From an uncultured Flavobacteriales bacterium (GTDB taxonomy: Bacteria > Bacteroidota > Bacteroidia > Flavobacteriales_E > Vicingaceae): a stretch of DNA of 64,000 bases. The stretch is from contig CAJXMH010000005.1 of NCBI GenBank assembly GCA_913056345.1, positions 82,495 through 146,494 on the forward strand, written 5' to 3'. Below the pieces are notes generated by a model, which saw only the letters and a program-made list of their open reading frames with translations, made no database searches and was not told the DNA's origin. Positions 50,553 to 59,332 of the stretch are shown here, piece after piece; positions within the stretch are counted from its first letter, which is position 1; each line of letters starts with the position of its first letter. A program made the position numbers and the translations under genes.

Positions 50553-51475
50553 TCTTCCCTTTTTCTTAAGTTTTTAAATCGTTTTTGATACTGCGAAGGA
50601 GAGAGCTTTTTCATTCGTTTAAACAAACGGTTGAAGTAGGATCTGCTCTCAAAACCACAATCCAAGAAAATACTGTTTATCTTCCTATTTGGATTATTCA
50701 ATAGAGTAGCGGCTTGCTCTATACGTAATTGATTTAAATATTCCGTTGGCGAAAGACCCATTTCATTTTTGAAGACTTTAAAGAAGTGAGATTCGCTCAT
50801 GCAGGCCAATTCACTTAACTTTTTAATGCTCAAACTACTTTGAAAATTTTCTTTCATGTAATCAACGACATAAGCAATGCGGTTTGAGCTGCTTAAATCC
50901 TTGGATTGTGTTTGATACACCTTCCTTTGATTAGCTTGTAACACCCGCACGACAAGTTCTTGCAACATATTATCGACGAAAAGATCCTTTGACGGATGAT
51001 CTTCCGTAAAGAGGTACAGCAGCCGATTTAAGATTTGATAAATCGCAGCATCGTTGGTAAAATGAAAGTTATAGTCTAGCATTTGCCAGGTGCCCGAGCT
51101 TTCATCTTTATGCATTTTTTCATTCATCAAATTGATGACTTGCTCGATCTTGGCCTGCGAAATAGCCATGGCCAAGCAGCGGGTAGGATTGTTGCGTTGT
51201 GCTTCAGGAAAGTCAATACACATTAATTCATCAGAAGGTAAAATCAAGGATTCACCAGGTAAGAATTCAAAAGAATCTTGCTCCTCAAGGTGCATCACTT
51301 TTTTACCTTCCAACATACTAGCAAGTACTGGTTGTGCAAATTGCAGCAGGACTTGATCTGCTTGCTGGTGAGTCTCAAAAACGTGCAGTGCCGCGTGGTT
51401 TAAAGTATAAGAGGTTTGGTTTTCAACTAAGGTTTCTAGTCTTCGGTTGCGAAAGAACTTTTTAGATAATTTCAT
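50549..51475 (-). CDS. AraC family transcriptional regulator
   Basis: The 308-residue protein uses the ATG at 51475; a TTG three codons upstream is less likely. The N-terminal effector half is about 190 residues ('VLASMLEGKKVMHL' with 'FLPGESLILP'), similar to PF06719-type AraC N-termini. The C-terminal AraC helix-turn-helix pair follows ('LSIKKLSELACMSESHFFKVFKNEMGLSPTEYLNQLRIEQA' and 'ILDCGFESRSYFNRLFKRM', here 'FLDCGFESRSYFNRLF'). It is divergent from an aldehyde dehydrogenase gene, and direct repeats between them look like its operator. It probably activates the dehydrogenase in response to an aldehyde or alcohol signal. Confidence 0.9.
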   Translation of the reverse strand: MKLSKKFFRNRRLETLVENQTSYTLNHAALHVFETHQQADQVLLQFAQPVLASMLEGKKVMHLEEQDSFEFLPGESLILPSDELMCIDFPEAQRNNPTRCLAMAISQAKIEQVINLMNEKMHKDESSGTWQMLDYNFHFTNDAAIYQILNRLLYLFTEDHPSKDLFVDNMLQELVVRVLQANQRKVYQTQSKDLSSSNRIAYVVDYMKENFQSSLSIKKLSELACMSESHFFKVFKNEMGLSPTEYLNQLRIEQAATLLNNPNRKINSIFLDCGFESRSYFNRLFKRMKKLSPSQYQKRFKNLRKRED

Positions 51476-51522
51476 GTAAATCAAAAGATAAGCAGCCTAA
51501 AGGTAGCGAAAAAAGCTTAAAA

Positions 51523-51554
51523 GATAGAATTGTGCAGCAAAGTGATAGAATCGT
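51523..51554 (+). promoter_or_regulatory. Candidate AraC operator: direct repeats 21 bp apart
   Basis: GATAGAATTGT (51523-51533) and GATAGAATCGT (51544-51554) are direct repeats with 10 of 11 identities, spaced 21 bp start to start (two helical turns), as AraC-family half-sites usually are. The downstream copy ends 25 bp before the -7 box at 51580, a position expected for an activator touching RNA polymerase. Confidence 0.6.
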
Positions 51555-51579
51555 TCACCTTTTTGAACTATTTGATGGA

Positions 51580-51587
51580 TACGTTTG
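51580..51587 (+). promoter_or_regulatory. -7 promoter element of the aldehyde dehydrogenase gene
   Basis: TACGTTTG is a perfect TAnnTTTG, 35 nt before the ATG at 51623. TTTG copies at 51562 and 51571 lie closer than the usual -33 distance, consistent with a promoter that needs an activator. Confidence 0.6.
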
Positions 51588-51622
51588 GAAAAGAAATTTT
51601 TTACTAACTAAATTCTATTACC

Positions 51623-53146
51623 ATGAGTCATATAGAGACAGCTGAAAAAACAGCTATAAAAAAACCCGATTTCAAAGCCCAATACGAGAACTTTATTGGA
51701 GGAAAATGGACAGCCCCTATTAAAGGAGAGTACTTTAATAACATTTCACCGATAGACGGTGCCAGTTTTACTAAAATTCCCCGTTCAACAGAAGAGGATG
51801 TGGAAAAAGCCATTGATGCAGCTTGGGAAGCAGCCAAAAGCTGGAATGTAAGTTCTGCAGGAGAAAGAAGCAATCTTTTGTTGAAGATCGCTGATCGAAT
51901 GGAAGCAAATTTAGAGACCCTTGCTCGTGCTGAAACGTGGGACAATGGAAAAGCGGTACGGGAAACCATGGCCGCCGATTTACCTTTAGCAGTTGACCAT
52001 TTCCGCTATTTTGCCGGAGTGATCAGAGCTGAGGAAGGAACCGTTTCAGAGTTGGATTCGAATACAGTTTCAATGAATGTATTAGAACCACTTGGCGTAG
52101 TAGCTCAAATCATCCCTTGGAACTTCCCCATCTTAATGGCAGCATGGAAAATTGCTCCAGCTTTAGCCGCAGGGAATTGCGTTATTCTTAAACCTGCAGA
52201 GCAGACACCGGTAGGAATGTTGATCTTGATGGAAATGATCGAGGATATTCTACCAGCAGGTGTTTTAAATGTGGTTAATGGCTTTGGATTAGAAGCTGGA
52301 AAACCTCTTGCTAGCAATCCTAGAGTGAGTAAAGTTGCCTTTACCGGTGAGACCACTACCGGACAAAAAATCATGGAATATGCGGCAAAAAATGTGGTTC
52401 CGGTGACCCTTGAACTAGGTGGTAAGTCACCAAATATTTTCTTTGAAAACATCATGGATGCCGACGATGAGTTTTTTGATAAATGTCTAGAGGGTGCCAC
52501 TATGTTTGCCTTGAACCAAGGTGAAGTATGTACTTGTCCTTCTCGTTTATTGGTGCATGAAAGCATTTTTGATGCGTTCATGGAAAGAGTAGTGGAACGC
52601 ACAAAGGCCATTAAATTGGGTCACCCCTTAGAAAGTGACACTATGATGGGAGCTCAAGCTTCTGAAGAGCAATACAAGAAAATCTTAGGCTACATTGAGT
52701 TAGGCAAAGAAGAAGGTTGTGAAGTGCTAACCGGTGGTGGCACAGCATACAACGAAGGCCTAGAAGGAGGATATTACATTCAACCTACGATCTTAAAAGG
52801 AAATAACAAGATGCGGGTGTTTCAAGAAGAAATCTTTGGACCAGTACTTTGTGTAACCACTTTTAAAGATGAAGCTGAAGCAATCGAAATCGCCAATGAT
52901 ACCGAATTTGGTCTAGGAGCAGGAGTCTGGACAAGAGATACCCACCAAGCTTTCCAAATTTCTAGAGCTGTTCAAGCTGGAAGAGTATGGGTAAATTGTT
53001 ACCACCTGTATCCAGCCCATGCGCCATTTGGTGGATATAAGAAGTCTGGTATTGGAAGAGAGACGCATAAAATGATGTTGAATCATTACCGTCAGACCAA
53101 GAATATGCTTATTTCTTACGATAAGAAAGCTATGGGCTTCTTCTAA
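51623..53146 (+). CDS. Aldehyde dehydrogenase (AldB/ExaC type)
   Basis: The 507-residue NAD(P)-dependent enzyme oxidises aldehydes to carboxylic acids. Key features are '[34 protein letters not shown]' for cofactor binding, '[12 protein letters not shown]', catalytic base Glu264 in 'LELGGKSPN', and nucleophile Cys303 in '[11 protein letters not shown]'. The CTCPSR sequence is typical of AldB/ExaC acetaldehyde or long-chain aldehyde dehydrogenases. The length is normal. It is controlled from a divergent region with an AraC gene, and a rho-independent terminator follows. Confidence 0.94.
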   Translation: MSHIETAEKTAIKKPDFKAQYENFIGGKWTAPIKGEYFNNISPIDGASFTKIPRSTEEDVEKAIDAAWEAAKSWNVSSAGERSNLLLKIADRMEANLETLARAETWDNGKAVRETMAADLPLAVDHFRYFAGVIRAEEGTVSELDSNTVSMNVLEPLGVVAQIIPWNFPILMAAWKIAPALAAGNCVILKPAEQTPVGMLILMEMIEDILPAGVLNVVNGFGLEAGKPLASNPRVSKVAFTGETTTGQKIMEYAAKNVVPVTLELGGKSPNIFFENIMDADDEFFDKCLEGATMFALNQGEVCTCPSRLLVHESIFDAFMERVVERTKAIKLGHPLESDTMMGAQASEEQYKKILGYIELGKEEGCEVLTGGGTAYNEGLEGGYYIQPTILKGNNKMRVFQEEIFGPVLCVTTFKDEAEAIEIANDTEFGLGAGVWTRDTHQAFQISRAVQAGRVWVNCYHLYPAHAPFGGYKKSGIGRETHKMMLNHYRQTKNMLISYDKKAMGFF

Positions 53147-53173
53147 ACCTAAATTGAGTAACTAAACTCATGG

Positions 53174-53211
53174 AAGGCTCGGTAGGCGAAAGCGACCGGG
53201 CTTTTCTTTTT
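53174..53211 (+). terminator. Rho-independent terminator of the aldehyde dehydrogenase gene
   Basis: AAGGCTCGGT (53174-53183) pairs with ACCGGGCTTT (53195-53204), a 10-bp stem with two G-U pairs closing a loop that contains GCGAAAGC. A T-rich run (TTTTCTTTTT) follows. It lies 28 bp after the stop. The reverse direction lacks a T-run, so it serves the forward gene only. Confidence 0.85.
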
Positions 53212-53212
53212 G

Positions 53213-54049
53213 CTACAGGTAGAAATACAAGCCAACTCCATACCATTCTGTCTCATTCGCTTCGAATTGTGAGTAGGGCAGATGCCCTTCATAGTATTCA
53301 AATAGCAAGCGTATGGGCTCTGCTTTATGTTTACTAAAGAAAGCAGGTCCTACACCTACTTTTCCTGAAGCTTGGAAAGCATGCTCCTGCTTCCCTTTGA
53401 TCAAGAAACCGCTACTGATTCCCCATTTGTCGTTTTTCTTCCAATTATGGTCAGCTCCTAAGTGAAAGGAAAAGGGGAGACGCTTTGCATTCGGTCTTAC
53501 TACACTGCCAACACCTGCATTTATTCTAAGGTTCTCTTCATAATGGTAGAAAACACTCGCTTCTAATTGCTCATAGTTTACTTTATTTTCTGTGTAGGAA
53601 CGTATTCCATTACGGATGATAAAATCATCTCCTAAATGAGAAGAGACATGAAAAAAGCGCAAACGATAGGTGAACTTAGCTGAGACCTTTCTTGCATAGC
53701 TTATCGCAGCTTTATAGTCGGTGTTGATCAAGTTACGTTGCTGCTCTCCGTCAACAATTTTCCACTCAAATTGCGTGAAGGTGCCCAATTCAGTAAAAAC
53801 TTCCCAAGCCTTTCCGCTTTCAAGCTTTTTACCCCATAGTGATTGAGAAAAACCAAAAGCAAAGGGGATGTATTGATAGTCTGCTATGGCCTTTTCAGGC
53901 AAGGCTGTAAGGCTTCCATTCACCATCAATTCAGTAGGATCTAGGTAGAGAGCTGTATTGGTTAAACGCGGGCCAAAAATTTGCTTTTCAGTTTGAGCTG
54001 ATAAGCTAATTACAACGAATAGCAAAGCCAAGAAGAGGGTATTTTTCAT
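53213..54049 (-). CDS. DUF1207-like outer-membrane protein
   Basis: The 278-residue protein has a signal peptide (KNTLFLALLFVVISLSAQ) and amphipathic beta strands ending in an aromatic residue pattern ('WYGVGLYFYL'), as expected for an outer-membrane barrel. The block 'YRLRFFHVSSHLGDDFI' matches the conserved H-x-S-S-H-L-G-D-(E/D) region of DUF1207 proteins. The function is unknown. It is monocistronic, convergent with the aldehyde dehydrogenase. Confidence 0.7.
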   Translation of the reverse strand: MKNTLFLALLFVVISLSAQTEKQIFGPRLTNTALYLDPTELMVNGSLTALPEKAIADYQYIPFAFGFSQSLWGKKLESGKAWEVFTELGTFTQFEWKIVDGEQQRNLINTDYKAAISYARKVSAKFTYRLRFFHVSSHLGDDFIIRNGIRSYTENKVNYEQLEASVFYHYEENLRINAGVGSVVRPNAKRLPFSFHLGADHNWKKNDKWGISSGFLIKGKQEHAFQASGKVGVGPAFFSKHKAEPIRLLFEYYEGHLPYSQFEANETEWYGVGLYFYL

Positions 54050-54091
54050 GGCTTAAAATTGCAAAAAAACTGTGGATTTAAGTTATGTAGT

Positions 54092-54457
54092 TTAACGCTT
54101 AAAGCGATCCAAGTCTCTGCGGCTTTTCTTAGTAGGACGACCTCTAAAGCCCATTTGCCGGTTTTCACGATTAGTTTCTTGTACTTGTTGCAAAAGCTTG
54201 AGGTCTGCTTCAGTGGTTGACTCCTCTAGGTAGTCCGCAACCAATTTAGCTCCAACCCTCGATTTAGGGAAGTCGATCACTTTATATTTTCGCCAAATAG
54301 GGATTTGCCTAACTTCAACTTCATCGCCCTTATTGATGTTTTTGGCTGCTTTGCATACTTCTCCATTCACCCTCACTTTATCAGCATTGCAGTACTTAGC
54401 GGCCTTACTTCTTGTTTTAGCCAGTCTTACAAACCATAAATATTTATCAATTCTCAT
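54092..54457 (-). CDS. S4-domain RNA-binding protein (Hsp15-like)
   Basis: The ATG at 54457 gives a 121-residue protein that begins directly with the S4 domain ('MRIDKYLWFVRLAKTRSKA', 'VRVNGEVCKAAKNINKGDEVEV'). The longer frame adds 16 residues with no family character. Hsp15 binds free 50S subunits carrying nascent chains and helps recycle stalled ribosomes. The C-terminal basic tail ('RGRPTKKSRRDLDRFKR') fits this group. It is divergent from the metal-efflux operon, with 72 bp between start codons. Confidence 0.9.
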   Translation of the reverse strand: MRIDKYLWFVRLAKTRSKAAKYCNADKVRVNGEVCKAAKNINKGDEVEVRQIPIWRKYKVIDFPKSRVGAKLVADYLEESTTEADLKLLQQVQETNRENRQMGFRGRPTKKSRRDLDRFKR

Positions 54458-54517
54458 CGTGCTTTTCTTATTCAATTGACAAAATAACGAAAGGAATGTT
54501 GCCAATTTAATCTTTCT

Positions 54518-54525
54518 TACTTTTG
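54518..54525 (+). promoter_or_regulatory. -7 promoter element of the metal-efflux operon
   Basis: TACTTTTG is a perfect TAnnTTTG, ending 4 nt before the ATG at 54530, so the first gene should be leaderless. A GTTG 16 nt upstream of the box could serve as a weak -33 element. Confidence 0.6.
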
Positions 54526-54529
54526 TCTT

Positions 54530-54922
54530 ATGCGCGGGTTTTTTGCCATACTTCTAGCTTCTTTACTGCTCAGTCAGAGCACTTCAATCCGTTTCAGTGA
54601 TTTGGCAGCAATTGATGATATGATCGAGCATGCTCAATACCACAAAGAGGCATACGGTGATAGTTGGTTTACTTTTTTTCAAAAACACCTTGGTAGCGAA
54701 AGTGAGATGCACCTGCATCATGAACATGAAGAAAAGCATCAAAACCTACCCAATCACGAGCAACTCTTAACCGCAAGTGTGCCTTTTGTAATCTTAACGG
54801 AAAGCCTGCCAACTTTTAATTTACAAGCAACTATTCCTCCCACTCAGGTTTATTTTACTTATGTAGAAAATTATTCCTACACCAACTTGAGCGATATCTT
54901 TCAACCACCACGATTGGTTTAA
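54530..54922 (+). CDS. Small His-rich exported protein of the metal-efflux operon
   Basis: The 130-residue protein has a signal-like N-terminus (RGFFAILLASLLLSQSTS). The conserved-looking segment 'AAIDDMIEHAQYHKEAYGDSWFTFFQKHLG' follows, then a His-rich stretch (EMHLHHEHEEKHQNLPNHEQ) and a terminal 'DIFQPPRLV'. Proteins with this layout regularly precede CusA/CzcA genes in Flavobacteria. The His/Glu cluster suggests metal binding or sensing at the membrane. The -7 box sits 4 nt before the ATG, so this mRNA is probably leaderless. Confidence 0.75.
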   Translation: MRGFFAILLASLLLSQSTSIRFSDLAAIDDMIEHAQYHKEAYGDSWFTFFQKHLGSESEMHLHHEHEEKHQNLPNHEQLLTASVPFVILTESLPTFNLQATIPPTQVYFTYVENYSYTNLSDIFQPPRLV

Positions 54923-54993
54923 TGCGACTCTGGCAAGCAAGATCTGTTTGTCTTCCCTTATCAATTTATTGACCCTACGCATTATTTCAAATC

Positions 54994-57900
54994 ATGCTCA
55001 ATTCTATTATTAAACTAAGTATCCGGAATAAATTCCTGGTACTGATCGGAACCTTATTTCTGGCTGCTTACGGCCTTTATTCGCTGAGTCAACTTAAGAT
55101 TGGTGCGGTGCCTGATATCACCAATAACCAGGTGCAAGTGATCACCACTTCGCAGAACCTGAGTACCCAGGATGTGGAGCAGTTCATTACCTATCCCATC
55201 GAATTAGAGATGGCTAACTTACCGGGAGTGAAGGAGATCAGATCTATTTCTAAATTTGGTATCTCTGTGGTGACCATTGTCTTTGAAGATGATATGGGGA
55301 CCTATTTGCCCCGTCAACTGATTGCAGAAAAGCTAAAAGCGGCAGCAGAAAAAATCCCCGAGGGTTTTGGTAAACCTGAAATGGGACCTATCTCGACCGG
55401 TTTGGGCGAGATCTACCAATATACTTTAGACACCAAAGCAGGCTACGAGGACCTCTATTCGGCAAGAGAATTAAGAAGCATTCAAGACTGGGTGGTAAAG
55501 CGACAACTTTCCGGTATTGAAGGTGTGGTAGAGATCAACACTTGGGGTGGCTATTTGAAACAATATGAAGTGGCCATCAAACCGTCCCAACTCAATGCTA
55601 TGAATATTCGACTTGATCAGCTTTTTGAAGCCTTGGAGAACAACAACAGCATTGCAGGCGGAAGCTACATTGAAAAGGGTCCTAAAACCTATTTTATTCG
55701 GGGTGATGGTTTGGTCAGATCGCTTGAGGATATTGAAAATATTGTAGTAGCCAAACGAGAAGGATTGCCGGTTTATGTGAAAGACCTAGCCGAAGTGAGA
55801 ATGGGACATGCCAATCGTTTTGGAGCCATTACGGGAAATGGAGAAGGCGAGAAGGTGATGGGTCAGGTGATGATGCTAAAAGAAGCAAACTCCAAAGAAG
55901 TGATCGAAGCGGTAAAAGATCGTGTGGCCGCTATTTCTAAAAGCTTGCCTGAAGGCGTTTACATCAATGCCTTTTTAGATCGCAGTGAGTTAATTGGTCG
56001 CACTACCTATACCATTCAAGAAAACCTATTGCTAGGCTGTCTGATCGTGATTTTTGTGGTTGTACTCTTGTTAGGCAATTGGCGCTCCGGCTTGTTGGTA
56101 GGCAGCATCATTCCCCTTTGTTTACTTTTTGCTTTTAGCATGATGCACCTGTTCGGCGTAGATGCCAATTTAATGAGCTTAGGGGCGATCGACTTTGGGA
56201 TCATCATCGATGGAGCGGTAATCATAGTGGAATTTGTGGCATTTAAGCTTGGCCTAAATTCAGAGAAGCTCTTAAAAATGAGCGGAAAGGAGCTGCAAGA
56301 GAAGAAGGATGAAATCAGTGAAAAGTCTTCCATCAAAATGATGCGCTCAGCCATTTTCGGACAGTTGATCATTCTTTTAGTATTCATTCCCATCCTCAGT
56401 TTAGAAGGGGTAGAAGGAAAGATGTTCAAACCCATGGCCTTGACCTTTTGCTTTGCCCTGATCGGGGAAATGATCCTTTGTTTTACTTATTTACCGGTGA
56501 TGGCTTCTTTGGTGCTAAAGCCTAAAAAGGAAAATCCCAACGGCATTTCAGCAAAGATCATTGCTGCGGTGAATCGTGCTTATGCGCCCACCCTGCATTT
56601 TAGCTTGCAGAATCAAGGCAAAGTATTGATCGGAGCCGCTCTTATCCTAGTAATAGCCATCTTTAGTTTTGTTCGCATGGGTGCTGAATTTGTCCCCACT
56701 CTAGATGAAGGTGATTTTGTGATCCAACCGGTTTTGCGTACCGGAACTTCCCTGACTGAAACCATAGAGGTTTGCACCAAAATGGAAAAGATCCTCTTGA
56801 AGAACTTTCCTGAGATAGAACAGGTAGTCAGTCGAATAGGCGCCGCCGAAGTACCAACAGACCCCATGTCAATGGAACAGTCGGATGTGATCATAACCTT
56901 AAAAGACAAATCCGAATGGACTTCAGCTTCTAGCAAAGATGAGCTCGCGGAAAAGATCAAAGAAAAGGTCGAGATTTTGGGCGTGGGTGTAGAGTTCACC
57001 CAACCGATCGAGATGCGTTTCAATGAGTTGATCACCGGGGTTCGTTCTGATATTGCTATAAAGGTTTTTGGAGAAAACATTGAAACCTTGAATCAAAAAG
57101 CGCAGGAAATAAAACGCTTGATCAAGGGGGTAGAGGGTGCTGCCGATATCGTGGTAGAGAAAACCGTTGGCTTACCCCAAATGCTGGTGAACTACAAAAG
57201 AGACAAGATCGCTCGCTACGGCTTGCAGATCGGGCAGCTCAATCAGGCTGTTAATTTGGCCTTTGCCGGAGCCAAGGCAGGAGTAGTGTTTGAGGGCGAG
57301 AAGCGCTACGACTTGGTGGTGCGCTTACAAGACCAAGAGCGGCAGAGTCTGGAACAATTGCAGAATTTGTATATCAGCCTCGATAATGGTCAACAGATTC
57401 CGCTGCGAGAAGTAGCCGAGATCAGCTATCAGAAAGGGGCTGCCATGATCTCCCGCGATGATACCCGCCGCAGAGTGGTGGTAGGTGTCATGGTTCGAGA
57501 TCGCGACTTACAGTCAGTAGTGGATGATATTCAGTTGATTTTAGATGATGAATTGCAATTACCAAGCGGTTATAATTTGCAGTATGGGGGACAGTTCGAG
57601 AACTTACAATCAGCCAAGCAGCGCCTGTGGATTGCAGTGCCCATCGCCTTGATCATGATCTTCACTATGTTGTATTTTGCCTTTAGCTCATGGCGTGAAG
57701 CTTTGCTAATCTTTTCTGCAATACCCTTGGCCACGGTGGGTGGGGTGTTTTTACTGCAACTCAGGGGCATGCCTTTTAGCATTTCAGCTGGAGTTGGTTT
57801 TATTGCCCTTTTTGGTATTGCTGTACTTAATGGAATAGTTTTAATTGAACACTTTAAAGAACTTAAGGCCAAAGGGTTTGAATCTGCAGAAGCTTTGATC

Positions 57901-59331
57901 AAAGAAGGTTCGAAAGATCGTCTGCGAGCAGTATTGTTAACGGCCTCTTCTACTGCTTTGGGTTTCTTACCTATGGCCATTTCCACTTCCGCAGGAGCAG
58001 AAGTACAGCGGCCCCTTGCTACGGTGGTGATTGGTGGCTTAATTAGTGCGACTTTGTTGACCTTACTGATCTTACCTATCTTATATGCACGTTTTGAACT
58101 CAATTTTAAAGGAAAACCCATGAAATCGAATCAACTTAATGGACTACTGTTCTTTCTAGCTTTGCTTGCCTTTGGTTCGCTTTCGGCCCAAGAGCCTCCC
58201 GTGTTAAACTTTGAAGCCATCAAGCAAAAAAGCTTAGAAAATAACGGCTTGATTCAAGCTGAGCGCCTGAAAGTAGCAAGAGAAGAGGCCTTGATCAAAA
58301 CTGCTTTTGAAGTGGACAAAACAGGAGTCTACTATGGTTTTGACGAAAACAATTTGGCCTTAGAGAATGATGAACCGATCTGGGTTGTGGGGGTGCAACA
58401 AGATTTTAGATTCCCGACCATTTACGGAGCTCGCAAACAAATCGGGAAAGCGAAGAAAGCTGTAGCAGAAAGCAGTTTAGCCATTAAGCGGATAGAGCTT
58501 GAACGTGAGCTGTCCATCACTTATCAAGCTTTCCTCTTAGCCCAAGAAAAGTCTTTGTTGTACCATCAGTTAGATAGTTTGTATGCTAACTTTAGTGCAG
58601 CTGCGGAAAGTCGCTACCAAAAGGGGAGTAGCAATTACTTATCAGCTCTTTCTGCCAAAGCAGAGCGACAACAATACCGCTTAAAGCTCGAGCAAGCCAA
58701 GGAGGAGATCAAACAACAGAAAGTGGCCTTGTACAGCTTAGTGCAGTCAGAAGAGCCATTTGATCCCTTATATGAGCCCATGAAGCCCATGCTTTCCCCA
58801 CTTGATAGTGTAAACCATTCAGCGGTTAGCGATTTTTACCGTAAAAAACTCTCTTTGGTAGAGCAGGAGCGCAAGCTGCAAAGTCGGGCATGGCTGCCGG
58901 ATTTAAGTGTCAACTATTTCCAAGGCACCAACAGTGGGATCGATCAGAACTTGATCGGTTATGAATTTGGACTCAAAGTGCCGCTCTTTTATGGCAGTCA
59001 GGCGGCTAAGATGAGGGCTGCAAAACTTAACCGACGCCAAATTGAAGAAGAAGCTGAGAACTACCGCATTTTGCTTAATAGCAGAGAAGCCCAATTACGC
59101 AGTGAAGTAGAAAAAGAGCAATTGGCTTTGAATTATTACCAAACTGAAGGTAAGAACTTAGCCGACGAAATCATTAAAGTAGCCCATACTGGCTATCAAA
59201 ATGGTGAGATCGGTTACCTTGATTACCTGAGCAGCTTCCAACGTGCCATTAGAATTAAACTCAATTATTACGAAACCCTTTACCGCTATAACTGTAGTGT
59301 GATCCGTTTAAAGCATTTAACCCTAAATTAA
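54994..59331 (+). CDS. CusA/CzcA-type metal-efflux RND pump fused to a TolC-like outer-membrane factor
   Basis: The 1445-residue protein joins two usually separate subunits. Residues 1 to about 1040 are a heavy-metal RND transporter: 'VPDITNNQVQVITTSQNLSTQDVEQFITYPIELEM', the TM4 segment 'GAIDFGIIIDGAVIIVEF' near residue 400 and the closing 'ATLLTLLILPILYARFE'. From Met1043 a second signal-peptide-like stretch ('QLNGLLFFLALLAFGSLSAQ') leads into a TolC-type domain (about 400 residues) of long amphipathic helices ending at residue 1445. The junction has no stop. Such fusions occur in other Bacteroidetes. The predicted substrate is a divalent or monovalent metal ion (Cu/Ag or Co/Zn/Cd). Confidence 0.9.
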   Translation: MLNSIIKLSIRNKFLVLIGTLFLAAYGLYSLSQLKIGAVPDITNNQVQVITTSQNLSTQDVEQFITYPIELEMANLPGVKEIRSISKFGISVVTIVFEDDMGTYLPRQLIAEKLKAAAEKIPEGFGKPEMGPISTGLGEIYQYTLDTKAGYEDLYSARELRSIQDWVVKRQLSGIEGVVEINTWGGYLKQYEVAIKPSQLNAMNIRLDQLFEALENNNSIAGGSYIEKGPKTYFIRGDGLVRSLEDIENIVVAKREGLPVYVKDLAEVRMGHANRFGAITGNGEGEKVMGQVMMLKEANSKEVIEAVKDRVAAISKSLPEGVYINAFLDRSELIGRTTYTIQENLLLGCLIVIFVVVLLLGNWRSGLLVGSIIPLCLLFAFSMMHLFGVDANLMSLGAIDFGIIIDGAVIIVEFVAFKLGLNSEKLLKMSGKELQEKKDEISEKSSIKMMRSAIFGQLIILLVFIPILSLEGVEGKMFKPMALTFCFALIGEMILCFTYLPVMASLVLKPKKENPNGISAKIIAAVNRAYAPTLHFSLQNQGKVLIGAALILVIAIFSFVRMGAEFVPTLDEGDFVIQPVLRTGTSLTETIEVCTKMEKILLKNFPEIEQVVSRIGAAEVPTDPMSMEQSDVIITLKDKSEWTSASSKDELAEKIKEKVEILGVGVEFTQPIEMRFNELITGVRSDIAIKVFGENIETLNQKAQEIKRLIKGVEGAADIVVEKTVGLPQMLVNYKRDKIARYGLQIGQLNQAVNLAFAGAKAGVVFEGEKRYDLVVRLQDQERQSLEQLQNLYISLDNGQQIPLREVAEISYQKGAAMISRDDTRRRVVVGVMVRDRDLQSVVDDIQLILDDELQLPSGYNLQYGGQFENLQSAKQRLWIAVPIALIMIFTMLYFAFSSWREALLIFSAIPLATVGGVFLLQLRGMPFSISAGVGFIALFGIAVLNGIVLIEHFKELKAKGFESAEALIKEGSKDRLRAVLLTASSTALGFLPMAISTSAGAEVQRPLATVVIGGLISATLLTLLILPILYARFELNFKGKPMKSNQLNGLLFFLALLAFGSLSAQEPPVLNFEAIKQKSLENNGLIQAERLKVAREEALIKTAFEVDKTGVYYGFDENNLALENDEPIWVVGVQQDFRFPTIYGARKQIGKAKKAVAESSLAIKRIELERELSITYQAFLLAQEKSLLYHQLDSLYANFSAAAESRYQKGSSNYLSALSAKAERQQYRLKLEQAKEEIKQQKVALYSLVQSEEPFDPLYEPMKPMLSPLDSVNHSAVSDFYRKKLSLVEQERKLQSRAWLPDLSVNYFQGTNSGIDQNLIGYEFGLKVPLFYGSQAAKMRAAKLNRRQIEEEAENYRILLNSREAQLRSEVEKEQLALNYYQTEGKNLADEIIKVAHTGYQNGEIGYLDYLSSFQRAIRIKLNYYETLYRYNCSVIRLKHLTLN

Positions 59332-59332
59332 A

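Noticed and set aside
57570..58121. 183-codon reverse frame inside the metal pump gene
   Set aside because: Antisense to the RND core with no promoter or recognisable product.
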